Assembly: GCF_002005405.1 (NCBI RefSeq)
Contig: NZ_CP019728.1
Location: forward strand, 868,001 to 932,000
Reading direction: 5' to 3'
Source of the DNA: Jeotgalibaca dankookensis
GTDB lineage: Bacteria > Bacillota > Bacilli > Lactobacillales > Aerococcaceae
Length of the DNA stretch: 64,000 nucleotides
Made by a program: the position numbers and the translations under genes. Below, piece after piece: positions 24,407-32,345 of the stretch. The notes under the pieces are model-generated. The model did not search any database. It was given only the letters and a program-made list of their open reading frames with translations, and had not been told where the DNA came from. The first letter of the stretch is position 1. The number at the start of each line of letters is the position of its first letter.

Positions 24407-25828
24407 TTGGTAAAACAGCAAAAAGGAATTAGTAAAATGGGCTTAATTGCCCTCGTAATTAGTTCGTCTCTGGGAAGTGGCGTGTTCGGGATAACCAGTG
24501 ACTTAGCCAGAGCAGCTGCTCCAGGGCCAGCTATTATCGCTTGGATCATTGTTGGTATCGGTTTTCTAGCCTTGGTTTTATCCTTAAACAATCTAGCAGC
24601 GAAACGGCCGGATTTAGATGGTGGAATATTCGGCTATGCAGAAGAAACTTTTGGGAAGTTAGGTGGCTTTATCAGTGGATGGGGACATTGGCTATCTTGC
24701 TGGTTAGGAAACGTGGCGTTTGCAACCATTATGATGAGTGCAATCGGGAATTTTTTACCTGTTTTTGAAGGCGGACAAAATATTCCTTCTATTTTAATGG
24801 GAACGGTATTTATTTGGGCGTTGACATTACTTGTCAATAATGGGATGGAGAGTGCCAGTTTCGTTAATACGATTATCACCATCTGTAAACTCGTACCGCT
24901 CTTATTATTTTTAATCATTACAGCTGTTTCTTTTAAAGCCGGTGTCTTTACAAGCTCTTTCTGGGGCAATGTTTCAACAAATTTAATTCAAAATCCAGTT
25001 AACACTGCTACTATATTTGAACAAATAAAAGGTTGTTTAATGGTCATGATGTGGGTGTTTGTTGGGATAGAAGGCGCAAGTATTTTAGCTAACCGTGCTG
25101 AAAAACGCTCGGATGCACAACAAGCTACAATAATTGGATTAATTGGTTTGTTAACGATTTATATTTTAGCGTCACTTCTCCCTTATGGTGTTTTAACTCA
25201 AGATGAATTAGCTAGCGTTTCTCAACCTGCTATGGCTAATATCTTGCGCATGATTGTGGGAAATTGGGGAGCTGCTCTTATTAATATTGGTCTCATCATT
25301 TCTGTTCTAGGTAGTTGGTTATCATGGACCATGTTACCAGCAGAAACAGCCTTTCTGATGGCACGTGATGGTATTTTGCCAAAACGTTGGGGAAAAACAA
25401 ATATTAACAATTCACCAACCTATTCATTGTTTTTCTCCGCTACTTTAACGAATCTTTTCTTGCTTACTTTCTTAATCACAGATTATGCCTATGAATTTGC
25501 ATACTCGCTTGCAACAGCAGCTATTTTAATTTGTTACTTACTGGTTGCAATTTACCAAATAAAATATTCCTATGAGCAAAAAGATAACAAACAATTATTT
25601 ATTGGTGTTGTCGCGACTGCCTTCCAGTTAATTGGCATTACATTAGCCGGTTTTTCTTATGTATTGATGTGTAGCATTGCTTATTTACCTGGTTTTTACT
25701 TTTTTATAAAGGCTTGTAAGGAAAATAACCGTATCATAAATAATTTAGAAAAATTTACCATGGTAGTCATTAGTATGGCAGCCGTTTTGACGGTTGGATT
25801 AATTGCCACTGGATTTATTCAAGTGTAA
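24407..25828 (+). CDS. arcD: APC-family amino acid antiporter, arginine:ornithine type
   Basis: A 12-helix transporter of about 473 residues. The N-terminal motif GLIALVISSSLGSGVFGITS is the APC helix-1 unwound substrate-binding region. IFGYAEETFGKLGGFISGWG and the C-terminal helices (LATAAILICYLLVAIYQI) are typical of the basic amino acid/ArcD-type antiporters, which exchange external arginine for internal ornithine without energy cost. The start is TTG at 24407 behind GGGGG with 6-nt spacing; a GTG at 24380 lacks a ribosome site. It is followed 13 bp later by arcT, and an arcA-arcB pair lies 8 kb away, supporting the role in arginine deiminase metabolism. The exact substrate is inferred. 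Confidence 0.78.
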   Translation: MVKQQKGISKMGLIALVISSSLGSGVFGITSDLARAAAPGPAIIAWIIVGIGFLALVLSLNNLAAKRPDLDGGIFGYAEETFGKLGGFISGWGHWLSCWLGNVAFATIMMSAIGNFLPVFEGGQNIPSILMGTVFIWALTLLVNNGMESASFVNTIITICKLVPLLLFLIITAVSFKAGVFTSSFWGNVSTNLIQNPVNTATIFEQIKGCLMVMMWVFVGIEGASILANRAEKRSDAQQATIIGLIGLLTIYILASLLPYGVLTQDELASVSQPAMANILRMIVGNWGAALINIGLIISVLGSWLSWTMLPAETAFLMARDGILPKRWGKTNINNSPTYSLFFSATLTNLFLLTFLITDYAYEFAYSLATAAILICYLLVAIYQIKYSYEQKDNKQLFIGVVATAFQLIGITLAGFSYVLMCSIAYLPGFYFFIKACKENNRIINNLEKFTMVVISMAAVLTVGLIATGFIQV

Positions 25829-25841
25829 AGGAGAAAAAGAA

Positions 25842-26960
25842 ATGAAAATTGCACATTTCGGCGTTGAAGAATGGCTGAATACATGGGAGAAGAAAGCAAC
25901 CTATGATATCTCTCAAAGTTCAGTTGAAGCCTTAACGCTTGAGGAATTAGTTGGATTGGATGGGACTACTGTGAAGGATTTTTTTGGAGGTCTTAGCCAA
26001 AAACCTTTAGATTATGGTTGGATAGAAGGTTCTGATTCTTTTAAAGAACTAGTTTCCTCTCTTTATAAACAGGTAGAACCAGAGAATATTCTACAAACAA
26101 ATGGAGCAACCGGGGCTAACTTATTGGCTCTGTATGCACTCATTGAACCAGGCGATCATGTGGTCTCCATGTTGCCTACCTATCAGCAGCTTTATGATAT
26201 TCCCCGCTCTCTTGGTGCTCACGTGGAATTTGTCGAACTAAAAGAAGAAGAACAGTGGCAATTAGATTTAAACGAATTAAAATCAAAGCTAAAGCCGGAA
26301 ACCAAAGTGATTTGTTTGAACAGTGCAAATAATCCAACTGGAACACTCTTAGATACCCCTACTCTAAAAGCGATTGTTGATATGGCTAGAGAAGTTGATG
26401 CTTATATTTTAATTGACGAAGTTTATTCACCCTTAACTCATGAAGGAGACTTTACTTCTATTGCAGACCTCTATGAAAAAGGAATTTCAACAAATTCCTT
26501 ATCAAAGACTTACTCAGTTCCGGGCCTTCGTATCGGTTGGACCGCTTCATCGAAAGAATTAGCAGATATTTTTCGTAAATATCGTGATTATACAATGATT
26601 TGCGGTGGTGTCTTATCAGATGAACTAGCTGTACACGCCTTAAAAAATAAAGACAAGATTTTAGAACGTAATCGTAAAATTGTTAAAGAGAATTTAGAAA
26701 TTTTAAATCAATGGGTAGAAAAGGAACCGCGCGTCAGTCTTGTTTCGCCATACTATGTGTCGACATCTTTTATTAAATTAGATATTCCACAAGATGATCA
26801 GTCATTTTGTATTGATTTACTGGAAGAAACTGGCGTCTTACTGGTTCCTGGCTCATCCTTTGACTATCCAGGTCATGCACGTCTGGGTTACTGTTGTAAA
26901 AAAGAAACGCTGATAAAAGGCTTAGAACTTTTATCTTTATATTTGAAAAAATTTGATTAG
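25842..26960 (+). CDS. arcT: PLP-dependent aminotransferase of the ArcT type
   Basis: A class I/II fold aminotransferase of 372 residues. The region SANNPTGT, the acidic DEVYSPLTHEG and the PLP lysine in TNSLSKTYSVPGLRIGW are all present. The N-terminus MKIAHFGVEEWLNTWEKKA and overall length match the ArcT proteins found in arginine deiminase clusters of lactic acid bacteria. Its exact substrate is not settled in the family. The start is the ATG at 25842 with AAAGGAG at good spacing, 13 bp after the transporter stop, so the two form an operon that ends at a hairpin (26985-27008). Confidence 0.78.
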   Translation: MKIAHFGVEEWLNTWEKKATYDISQSSVEALTLEELVGLDGTTVKDFFGGLSQKPLDYGWIEGSDSFKELVSSLYKQVEPENILQTNGATGANLLALYALIEPGDHVVSMLPTYQQLYDIPRSLGAHVEFVELKEEEQWQLDLNELKSKLKPETKVICLNSANNPTGTLLDTPTLKAIVDMAREVDAYILIDEVYSPLTHEGDFTSIADLYEKGISTNSLSKTYSVPGLRIGWTASSKELADIFRKYRDYTMICGGVLSDELAVHALKNKDKILERNRKIVKENLEILNQWVEKEPRVSLVSPYYVSTSFIKLDIPQDDQSFCIDLLEETGVLLVPGSSFDYPGHARLGYCCKKETLIKGLELLSLYLKKFD

Positions 26961-26984
26961 GAAGCAAGCGATTAACGATAAAAA

Positions 26985-27008
26985 AAGGAGCAGTTTATTC
27001 TGCTCCTT
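26985..27008 (+). terminator. Terminator of the arcD-like/arcT operon
   Basis: AAGGAGCAG (26985-26993) and CTGCTCCTT (27000-27008) form a 9-bp stem with a 6-nt loop, followed by TTTTCT after two bases. An A-rich run before the stem could also serve the convergent adhP gene. Confidence 0.78.
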
Positions 27009-27055
27009 AATTTTCTATTTGATGTATGACTAGTATGCTTTTTAAAAGCCTTCTT

Positions 27056-28069
27056 TTAGAGTTCAAGAACCATACGTCCTTGAATCTTTCCAGCTTCCAT
27101 CTCTTCAAAAATTTCGTTAATATCTTCCATTGGTCGCATTTCGCATTTAGGAATAACTTTTCCTTCCGCTCCTGCTTGGAATGCTTCAGCTAGGTCTTGA
27201 CGTGTTCCAACTAATGAACCCTTGACCTCAATACCATCTAGTACTAAACGTGGTATAGATAAATCCATTGATTCAGAAGGTAAACCAACGGCTACAACCG
27301 TCCCTCCAGCACGAAGCGCATCTACGGCTTGGTTGAAGGCTGATTTGGCCACAGCGGTTACTACGGCACCATGAACACCGCCCACCTTTTCATGCACAAC
27401 TTTTCCAACGTCTTCGTGAAGTGGATTGATTAAAATATCTGCTCCAGATTCTTTTGCAAAGTTTAATTGGGTATCGTTAATATCTACACCAATAACTTTT
27501 AGGTTGAATACTTCCTTAGCATATTGAACAGCTAAATTACCTAGTCCACCTAAGCCAGAAATTAAAATCCATTGGCCTGGAATAAGGTTTGCTTCTTTAA
27601 TCGCTTTATAACAGGTTATCCCTGCACATGTGATTGAGCTAGCTGGTGCTGAATCTAAACCATCTGGCACCTTCACGGAATAGTCTGCCGTTACAATACA
27701 GTACTCGGCCATTCCGCCATCGACTGTATAACCAGAGTTTTTAACTTCTCTACATAAGGTTTCACGTCCGGTTGTACAATACTCACAGTGGCCACAGCCT
27801 TCAAAAAACCAAGCAACACTTGAGCGATCCCCTACCTTTAGACTTGTGACATCGTCTGCTACTTCAACGACTTCACCAATTCCTTCATGTCCAAGAATTC
27901 TACCAGACACATCGCCAAAATCTGCATTTTTTACATGTAAATCAGTATGACAAACACCGCAACATATCATTTTCAAAAGTGCTTCTCCTGATTTTAGTGG
28001 ACGAAGCTTCTTCTTAACAATTTCTGTTCCTTGTTCTGGTGTTACGACAATTGCTTTCATTTTTTCCAT
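27056..28069 (-). CDS. adhP: Zinc-dependent alcohol dehydrogenase AdhP
   Basis: A medium-chain dehydrogenase of 337 residues that reduces acetaldehyde to ethanol with NADH (or the reverse). The catalytic zinc ligands are C40 (CGVCHTD) and H61 with E62 (GHEGIGEV). The structural zinc site is C92, C95, C98 and C106 ([16 protein letters not shown]). The Rossmann motif GLGGLGNLA lies near residue 173. AAAGGGG precedes the ATG at 28069 by 10 nt. A Rex-like operator sits just downstream of the promoter, indicating control by the NADH/NAD+ ratio. Monocistronic. Confidence 0.9.
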   Translation of the reverse strand: MEKMKAIVVTPEQGTEIVKKKLRPLKSGEALLKMICCGVCHTDLHVKNADFGDVSGRILGHEGIGEVVEVADDVTSLKVGDRSSVAWFFEGCGHCEYCTTGRETLCREVKNSGYTVDGGMAEYCIVTADYSVKVPDGLDSAPASSITCAGITCYKAIKEANLIPGQWILISGLGGLGNLAVQYAKEVFNLKVIGVDINDTQLNFAKESGADILINPLHEDVGKVVHEKVGGVHGAVVTAVAKSAFNQAVDALRAGGTVVAVGLPSESMDLSIPRLVLDGIEVKGSLVGTRQDLAEAFQAGAEGKVIPKCEMRPMEDINEIFEEMEAGKIQGRMVLEL

Positions 28070-28084
28070 AAACTGATTACCCCT

Positions 28085-28102
28085 TTGTGTTTTATTTCAC
28101 AA
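28085..28102 (-). promoter_or_regulatory. Rex-like operator upstream of adhP
   Basis: TTGTGTTTTATTTCACAA is an 18-bp inverted repeat close to the Rex consensus TTGTGAN6TCACAA, with one departure (T for A at position 6). It lies between the -10 box and the ribosome site of adhP. Confidence 0.7.
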
Positions 28103-28116
28103 ATGATTACTAGTTA

Positions 28117-28145
28117 ATATTATCACGAGCTAATTATAAAGTAAA
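28117..28145 (-). promoter_or_regulatory. adhP promoter
   Basis: Read on the minus strand, TTTACT (28140-28145) and TAATAT (28117-28122) are separated by 17 bp, ahead of the Rex-like operator at 28085-28102. Confidence 0.6.
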
Positions 28146-28152
28146 GAAAAAA

Positions 28153-28179
28153 TTGACCAATCGCTTTTAGATTGGTCAA
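28153..28179 (-). terminator. Terminator of the SDR gene
   Basis: TTGACCAATC (28153-28162) and GATTGGTCAA (28170-28179) form a perfect 10-bp stem. On the minus strand a run of six T follows. Confidence 0.85.
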
Positions 28180-28192
28180 CACTTTTCTTTAA

Positions 28193-28945
28193 TTAACGTA
28201 ATTTAATTGAGCCACCATCAACCATCAACGTTTGCCCCGTGATGTAGTCTGAATCCTTACTTGCTAGGAACACTGCTACGCGACCAATATCTTCTTCTAC
28301 TTCTCCAATGCGACCCATTGGGATACCTTTTAGCATATTGTCGTATATTTCTGGGTTATTTTCAGCCCATTCCATAATTCCCTCTGATTTTGCAATAGGA
28401 GAAATTATATTAACATTAATACCGAATTGACCAAACTCATTAGCAGCGACACGACTAATACCACGGATTGCTTCTTTTGCTGCGGCGTATGGGCCTTGGT
28501 TAGGGTGCCCTTCAATACCAGCACCGGATGAGAAGTTAATGATTTTACCTTTTGTTTCTTTTAGATAAGGTAAAGCCGCTTGCATCAAATAGAAGGTTGG
28601 ATAAAAACCGGTATTGAAAGAAAGATCTAAATCTTTTTGTGTCGTTTTCTCAATGGAAGCCATCTTCGAAGCGTGCGCATTATTGACAAGGATATCAATT
28701 TTACCAAATGCATCAGCAACTTTTTCTACGATACTTGGTAGTTCGTCGCGTTTACTCAAATCTTGCTGAATAAAGATTGAATCTGGAGAATATTCCTGTA
28801 ATTCTTTAAGAACACGTTCACCTGATTCTTTATCCAAATCGACAATGGCTACTGTAGCACCCTCCTTTACAAAAGCCATTCCGATTCCACGACCAATTCC
28901 TCCAGCTCCACCAGTAATAATAGCAACTTTATTTTTTAATTTCAT
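28193..28945 (-). CDS. Short-chain dehydrogenase/reductase (classical SDR)
   Basis: A classical SDR oxidoreductase of 250 residues. The nucleotide motif is TGGAGGIGRGIG (residues 11-22), NNAHAS replaces the usual NNAG, and the catalytic residues are Ser in NFSSGAG, Tyr in GPYAAAK and the following Lys. Asp at the end of the second strand (AIVDLDKES) suggests NAD preference. The C-terminal ITGQTLMVDGG is typical of FabG-like and sugar or alcohol dehydrogenases. The substrate is not predictable. AAAGGAG precedes the ATG. It is flanked by terminators on both sides, so it is probably its own unit. Confidence 0.85.
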   Translation of the reverse strand: MKLKNKVAIITGGAGGIGRGIGMAFVKEGATVAIVDLDKESGERVLKELQEYSPDSIFIQQDLSKRDELPSIVEKVADAFGKIDILVNNAHASKMASIEKTTQKDLDLSFNTGFYPTFYLMQAALPYLKETKGKIINFSSGAGIEGHPNQGPYAAAKEAIRGISRVAANEFGQFGINVNIISPIAKSEGIMEWAENNPEIYDNMLKGIPMGRIGEVEEDIGRVAVFLASKDSDYITGQTLMVDGGSIKLR

Positions 28946-29010
28946 GAGTACAAGCTCCTTTCAATTTTAAACAGATATCCAATTATTATCATTTCATTTC
29001 AAAAAGATAC

Positions 29011-29054
29011 CACCTCTAAACAGTCAGCCTTTGAGTCTAACTGTTTAAGAGGTG
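29011..29054 (-). terminator. Terminator of the downstream aldehyde dehydrogenase gene
   Basis: CACCTCTAAACAGT (29011-29024) pairs with ACTGTTTAAGAGGTG (29040-29054), with one bulged base. A T-rich stretch follows on the minus strand. Confidence 0.75.
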
Positions 29055-29089
29055 ATGTCTCACAATATTTTTCAGAGATAGCAAATTGT

Positions 29090-30514
29090 TTATTTATGTT
29101 CTTGTGTGGCGACTAGCCCACCCGCGAGGTTATCCATATCAGGTCGGTCTGCTTTAACAATTAATTTTTCATTAACAAAAGCTTTTTGACCAATACTACT
29201 CATTTCTCTTCCAAAACCAGAGCGTTTGACTCCGCCAAATGGCAGTTCAGGTAAAGAATAACGGATGTTATTGACAAATACCATTCCTGTTTCTATTTTA
29301 GCCGCTACTTCAGCACCGTGTTCGCTATCACTAGCAAATACAATACCACCTAATCCGTAAGAAGAATCATTTGCTAATTCAATTGCTTCTTCTTCTGTTT
29401 TTACTTTATAGACAACTGCAACCGGTCCAAACATTTCAGTTGTATGTGCTGGGTTATCTCGATCTATGTTAGTCAAAATCGTTGGCATAAAGAATTGACC
29501 AGGTAAGTCTACGGGTTCATTTCCATAAACAACTTTTGCCCCTGCTTCAATGGCTTCATTGACTTGGTCTTGTAACTTTTCTTTAGCCTTTTTAGTATTC
29601 ATTGGTGCCAACGTTGTATCTGGGTCTAATGGATCACCTGGTTTCACTTTACTAAAGTTGTGTTTCAATTGTTCAACAAATTCATCATAAACATCTTCCA
29701 TTACAATAAAACGTTTTGATGATGTACATTCTTGTCCATTATTATAAAGACGGGAGCGCCATGCGATATCAACCACATCTTCCATATTCGCATCATCTAA
29801 AACAATAAATGGGTCCATTCCACCGAGTTCTAACGTTGTTTTCTTAAGGTTCTCTCCTGCTACTTTAGCAACGGTAGAGCCGCCTCTTTCTGAACCAGTC
29901 AATGCAACACCTTGAACTCTTGGATCAGCAATGGCTTTAGATACTTGATCGTAATTTAAGAATAAATTCGTTAATGAACCTTCAGGGGCCCCGGCTTCCA
30001 AAATGACATCAGCCATAAGTTGTGCTGAAGACGGTGTATTAGAAGCGTGTTTTAGAACCATGGTGTTACCAGCCATAAAGTTTGGTGCAAAAACGCGCAT
30101 CATTTGGTAGTAAGGGAAGTTCCAAGGTTCAACCATCATGATGACACCTGTTGCTTGATAATGAACTTCAGCTATTCCATTAGCACCTGTTTCAATTTCT
30201 TTAGGTGCGAGCATTTCTTCTGCATGATCAGCAAACCAGTCTGCAATGATTGCGCATAATTCAACTTCGCCTTTAGACTCCGTCAATAATTTTCCCATTT
30301 CAGTCGTGCAAGTGCGAGCGAGTTCATCTGATCTTTCACGAATTTTATCTGCAACTTGGTGAAGCAGTTTTGCCCGTTCTTTTATATCTTGTTTTTTAAA
30401 TGTATGATAAAGCTCATGACTTTTTTGTAGTGCATCTTCTAGTTGTTGATCAGTAGCCTCTGGGTATTCTTTTACTACCTCGTTTGTATAGGGATTAATT
30501 GTTTGATAAGCCAT
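29090..30514 (-). CDS. NAD-dependent succinate-semialdehyde dehydrogenase family protein
   Basis: An aldehyde dehydrogenase of 474 residues. Family residues: N132 in EPWNFPYY, K155 in MVLKHAS, E229 in LELGG and C263 in NNGQECT. The segment LTGSERGGSTVAK is the cofactor loop, here with a Glu-Arg pair that is common in the short SSADH group of lactic acid bacteria. The role is probably oxidation of succinate semialdehyde or another short aldehyde. The start ATG follows AAGGAGG. It is transcribed alone (terminator downstream, long upstream region). A cre-like site lies 44 bp upstream. Confidence 0.85.
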   Translation of the reverse strand: MAYQTINPYTNEVVKEYPEATDQQLEDALQKSHELYHTFKKQDIKERAKLLHQVADKIRERSDELARTCTTEMGKLLTESKGEVELCAIIADWFADHAEEMLAPKEIETGANGIAEVHYQATGVIMMVEPWNFPYYQMMRVFAPNFMAGNTMVLKHASNTPSSAQLMADVILEAGAPEGSLTNLFLNYDQVSKAIADPRVQGVALTGSERGGSTVAKVAGENLKKTTLELGGMDPFIVLDDANMEDVVDIAWRSRLYNNGQECTSSKRFIVMEDVYDEFVEQLKHNFSKVKPGDPLDPDTTLAPMNTKKAKEKLQDQVNEAIEAGAKVVYGNEPVDLPGQFFMPTILTNIDRDNPAHTTEMFGPVAVVYKVKTEEEAIELANDSSYGLGGIVFASDSEHGAEVAAKIETGMVFVNNIRYSLPELPFGGVKRSGFGREMSSIGQKAFVNEKLIVKADRPDMDNLAGGLVATQEHK

Positions 30515-30557
30515 TAAAAAAAACCTCCTTATTTTTTCCTAAGTTAAGTCCAATTTT

Positions 30558-30571
30558 AGATAACGCTTTCA
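30558..30571 (-). promoter_or_regulatory. Cre-like site upstream of the SSADH-type gene
   Basis: On the minus strand TGAAAGCGTTATCT matches TGWAANCGNTNWCA at 13 of 14 positions. The rest of 30515-30763 shows no coding sequence I can support and ends at the ISL3 target duplication. Confidence 0.55.
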
Positions 30572-30755
30572 ATTGAGATTAAGTGATGAAAGCATAATTG
30601 TTGGCAACTACTACTGGCCACCTCCTAAGCTTTTCTATGATACCTTTAATTATTTTCAGGACTGTGAAATGAATGACCATTCTACAACCCCACCTACTAC
30701 TCATTCTAACACTGAAAGATTATCTTTTAAAATTATCTGCTTTATTATTTAAAGT

Positions 30756-30763
30756 ATTAAAAA
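30756..30763. repeat. Left target-site duplication of the ISL3 element
   Basis: ATTAAAAA, identical to 32283-32290 on the other side of the element. Confidence 0.85.
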
Positions 30764-30787
30764 GGCTCTAGAATATTAAGTGTTGAT
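30764..30787 (+). repeat. Left inverted repeat of the ISL3 element
   Basis: Outer block GGCTCT and inner block AAGTGTTGAT match the right end at the same spacing. Confidence 0.85.
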
Positions 30788-30881
30788 GGGCCTTTGGCCC
30801 TTTTGTGAAAAACACAAAGAGACAAATGAATTTTTCCGTTAAAATGAAGGTATCGAGTCTTTATTTTAGGAGGAAATTCAT

Positions 30882-32186
30882 TTGTCTCATAATCATTTTA
30901 TAGGAAAACTACTGGGAATAAAAGATAAAAATATCAAGGTGGATGAAGATAATTGGTTGAAGGAAGACGTACGGAACGGCTTGCGCTGTAAAATCATCTC
31001 CGCCACGCTCACCTACATACCGAAAGCGTGTAAATGCTGTGGCTGCGTGAACGCTGGTTCAATCGTAAAGAACGGGACGAAGCTGACCCACCCGCTGCTC
31101 CTGGATATGGCGGGATGTCCAACCTACTTAGAATTGAAGAAACAGCGGTTCCTGTGCAGGGAATGCGGACAAACCTTTATTGCGGAAACAACGATGGTCA
31201 AAAAACGGTGCCACATCTCGAATGATGTCAAACATTCCATCGCAGTCCAGGGGACGTGTAACATATCTGAAAAGGATATTGCTCGGGAGCACCGTGTATC
31301 AAACAACACCGTCAAACGGGTTTTCGGAGCCTTTTATAACACATTCCGTCAAACCTACACCTATCTGCCCGAGAACTTGGCCATCGACGAGTTTAAAAGC
31401 GTCAAAAGTGCTGATGGAGCCATGAGTCTAATTATTTGCGATTCCGATAGCCATCGGATTTTCGATGTCCTTGAAGACCGTCGAAACAAGTCAATCACTG
31501 ATTACTTCCTGCGTTTTTCACAAGAACAACGCGCCAAGGTCAAGACCGTGGTTGTGGACCTGTATGGTCCTTATCAAAAGCTGTTCCAGGCGCTCTTTCC
31601 TCAGGCTGAATTGATTATTGACCGTTTCCATATCGTCACGCAGGTAAACCGGGCGCTCAATATGGCACGTATTGGCTTTATGAATACCTTGAAGAAAGCG
31701 AATGACTTGAAAGCAAAACGAGATTATAGAAAACTAAAAAAATATTGGAAATTGATTCTGAAAAAAGAAGAACTGTTGAATGGCACAGAATATCGTTATC
31801 ATAGACTTTTCAAGGGCATGGTGACGGAACGGGGGATCATCGATTATATTCTTTCTTTGGACGAGGGTCTCCGCCTGAATTATAATGCCTACCAAACAAT
31901 CGTCTTTACCGTTACGCACCGGAAACCGGATTTGTTTCGGTCCTTCATTCATGAGAAACAACGGGGGCTTTCTGCCAAGATGGACCAAGCTTTGAAGACA
32001 TTCCGCCAATCCGAAAGAGCTATTGTAAACGCACTGAGCTATGACTATTCAAACGGATTAGTGGAAGGGATTAATAATAAAATCAAGGTCATCAAGCGGA
32101 CAGCCTATGGCTATCGCAACTTTTCTAATTTCCGAAACCGCATCTTCATTGAATATAAATTACTAGAAATAAAAACAGCAGCTTAG
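30882..32186 (+). CDS. tnpA: ISL3-family transposase
   Basis: An intact transposase of 434 residues. An N-terminal zinc-binding region (residues 46-96) contains CKCCGC and FLCRECGQTF. An HTH follows (ISEKDIAREHRVSNNTVKRV). The DDE core has LAIDEFKSVK (first Asp), TVVVDLYGPYQ (second Asp), LIIDRFHIVTQVNRALN, and a C-terminal Glu in NGLVEGINNKIKVIKRTAYG. These are the standard ISL3 motifs. AGGAGG precedes a TTG-type context and the ATG at 30882. Its G+C content is visibly higher than that of the neighbouring intergenic DNA, as expected for a mobile gene. Confidence 0.95.
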   Translation: MSHNHFIGKLLGIKDKNIKVDEDNWLKEDVRNGLRCKIISATLTYIPKACKCCGCVNAGSIVKNGTKLTHPLLLDMAGCPTYLELKKQRFLCRECGQTFIAETTMVKKRCHISNDVKHSIAVQGTCNISEKDIAREHRVSNNTVKRVFGAFYNTFRQTYTYLPENLAIDEFKSVKSADGAMSLIICDSDSHRIFDVLEDRRNKSITDYFLRFSQEQRAKVKTVVVDLYGPYQKLFQALFPQAELIIDRFHIVTQVNRALNMARIGFMNTLKKANDLKAKRDYRKLKKYWKLILKKEELLNGTEYRYHRLFKGMVTERGIIDYILSLDEGLRLNYNAYQTIVFTVTHRKPDLFRSFIHEKQRGLSAKMDQALKTFRQSERAIVNALSYDYSNGLVEGINNKIKVIKRTAYGYRNFSNFRNRIFIEYKLLEIKTAA

Positions 32187-32258
32187 GAACCTTTTGGTTC
32201 CCAGCTACTGCTTTATAGATTGTGAAATTTAACCTGCATGCAACTGGAAAAATACACT

Positions 32259-32282
32259 ATCAACACTTCTTGACAAAGAGCC
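32259..32282 (+). repeat. Right inverted repeat of the ISL3 element
   Basis: Reverse-complement match to 30764-30787 in its outer six and inner ten bases. Confidence 0.85.
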
Positions 32283-32290
32283 ATTAAAAA
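32283..32290. repeat. Right target-site duplication of the ISL3 element
   Basis: ATTAAAAA, identical to 30756-30763. This copy keeps the T-tract next to the terminator stem of the antiporter gene. Confidence 0.85.
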
Positions 32291-32330
32291 AAGCCTTGCT
32301 ACTTATCGAAAAGACAAATAGCAAGGCTTT
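32283..32330 (-). terminator. Terminator of the YfcC-type antiporter gene
   Basis: A 12-bp stem AAAGCCTTGCTA (32290-32301) / TAGCAAGGCTTT (32319-32330). On the minus strand a T-rich tract follows, part of which is the ISL3 target duplication. Confidence 0.85.
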
Positions 32331-32345
32331 ATAAAGAATTACTTG

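Larger units (their letters stand above)
30764..32282 (+). mobile_element. ISL3-family insertion sequence, 1519 bp, intact
   Basis: The element has matching 24-bp ends (30764-30787 and 32259-32282) that share GGCTCT, eight unmatched bases and AAGTGTTGAT at identical spacing. It carries one uninterrupted transposase gene and is flanked by a perfect 8-bp duplication (ATTAAAAA), the length typical of ISL3. All these signs point to a recent, potentially active insertion. It sits in the T-tract of the terminator that follows the antiporter gene. Confidence 0.92.

Noticed and set aside
24634-24969. Leftward frame of 111 codons inside the arcD-like gene
   Set aside because: Antisense shadow of a conserved transporter with a good start and promoter on the + strand.
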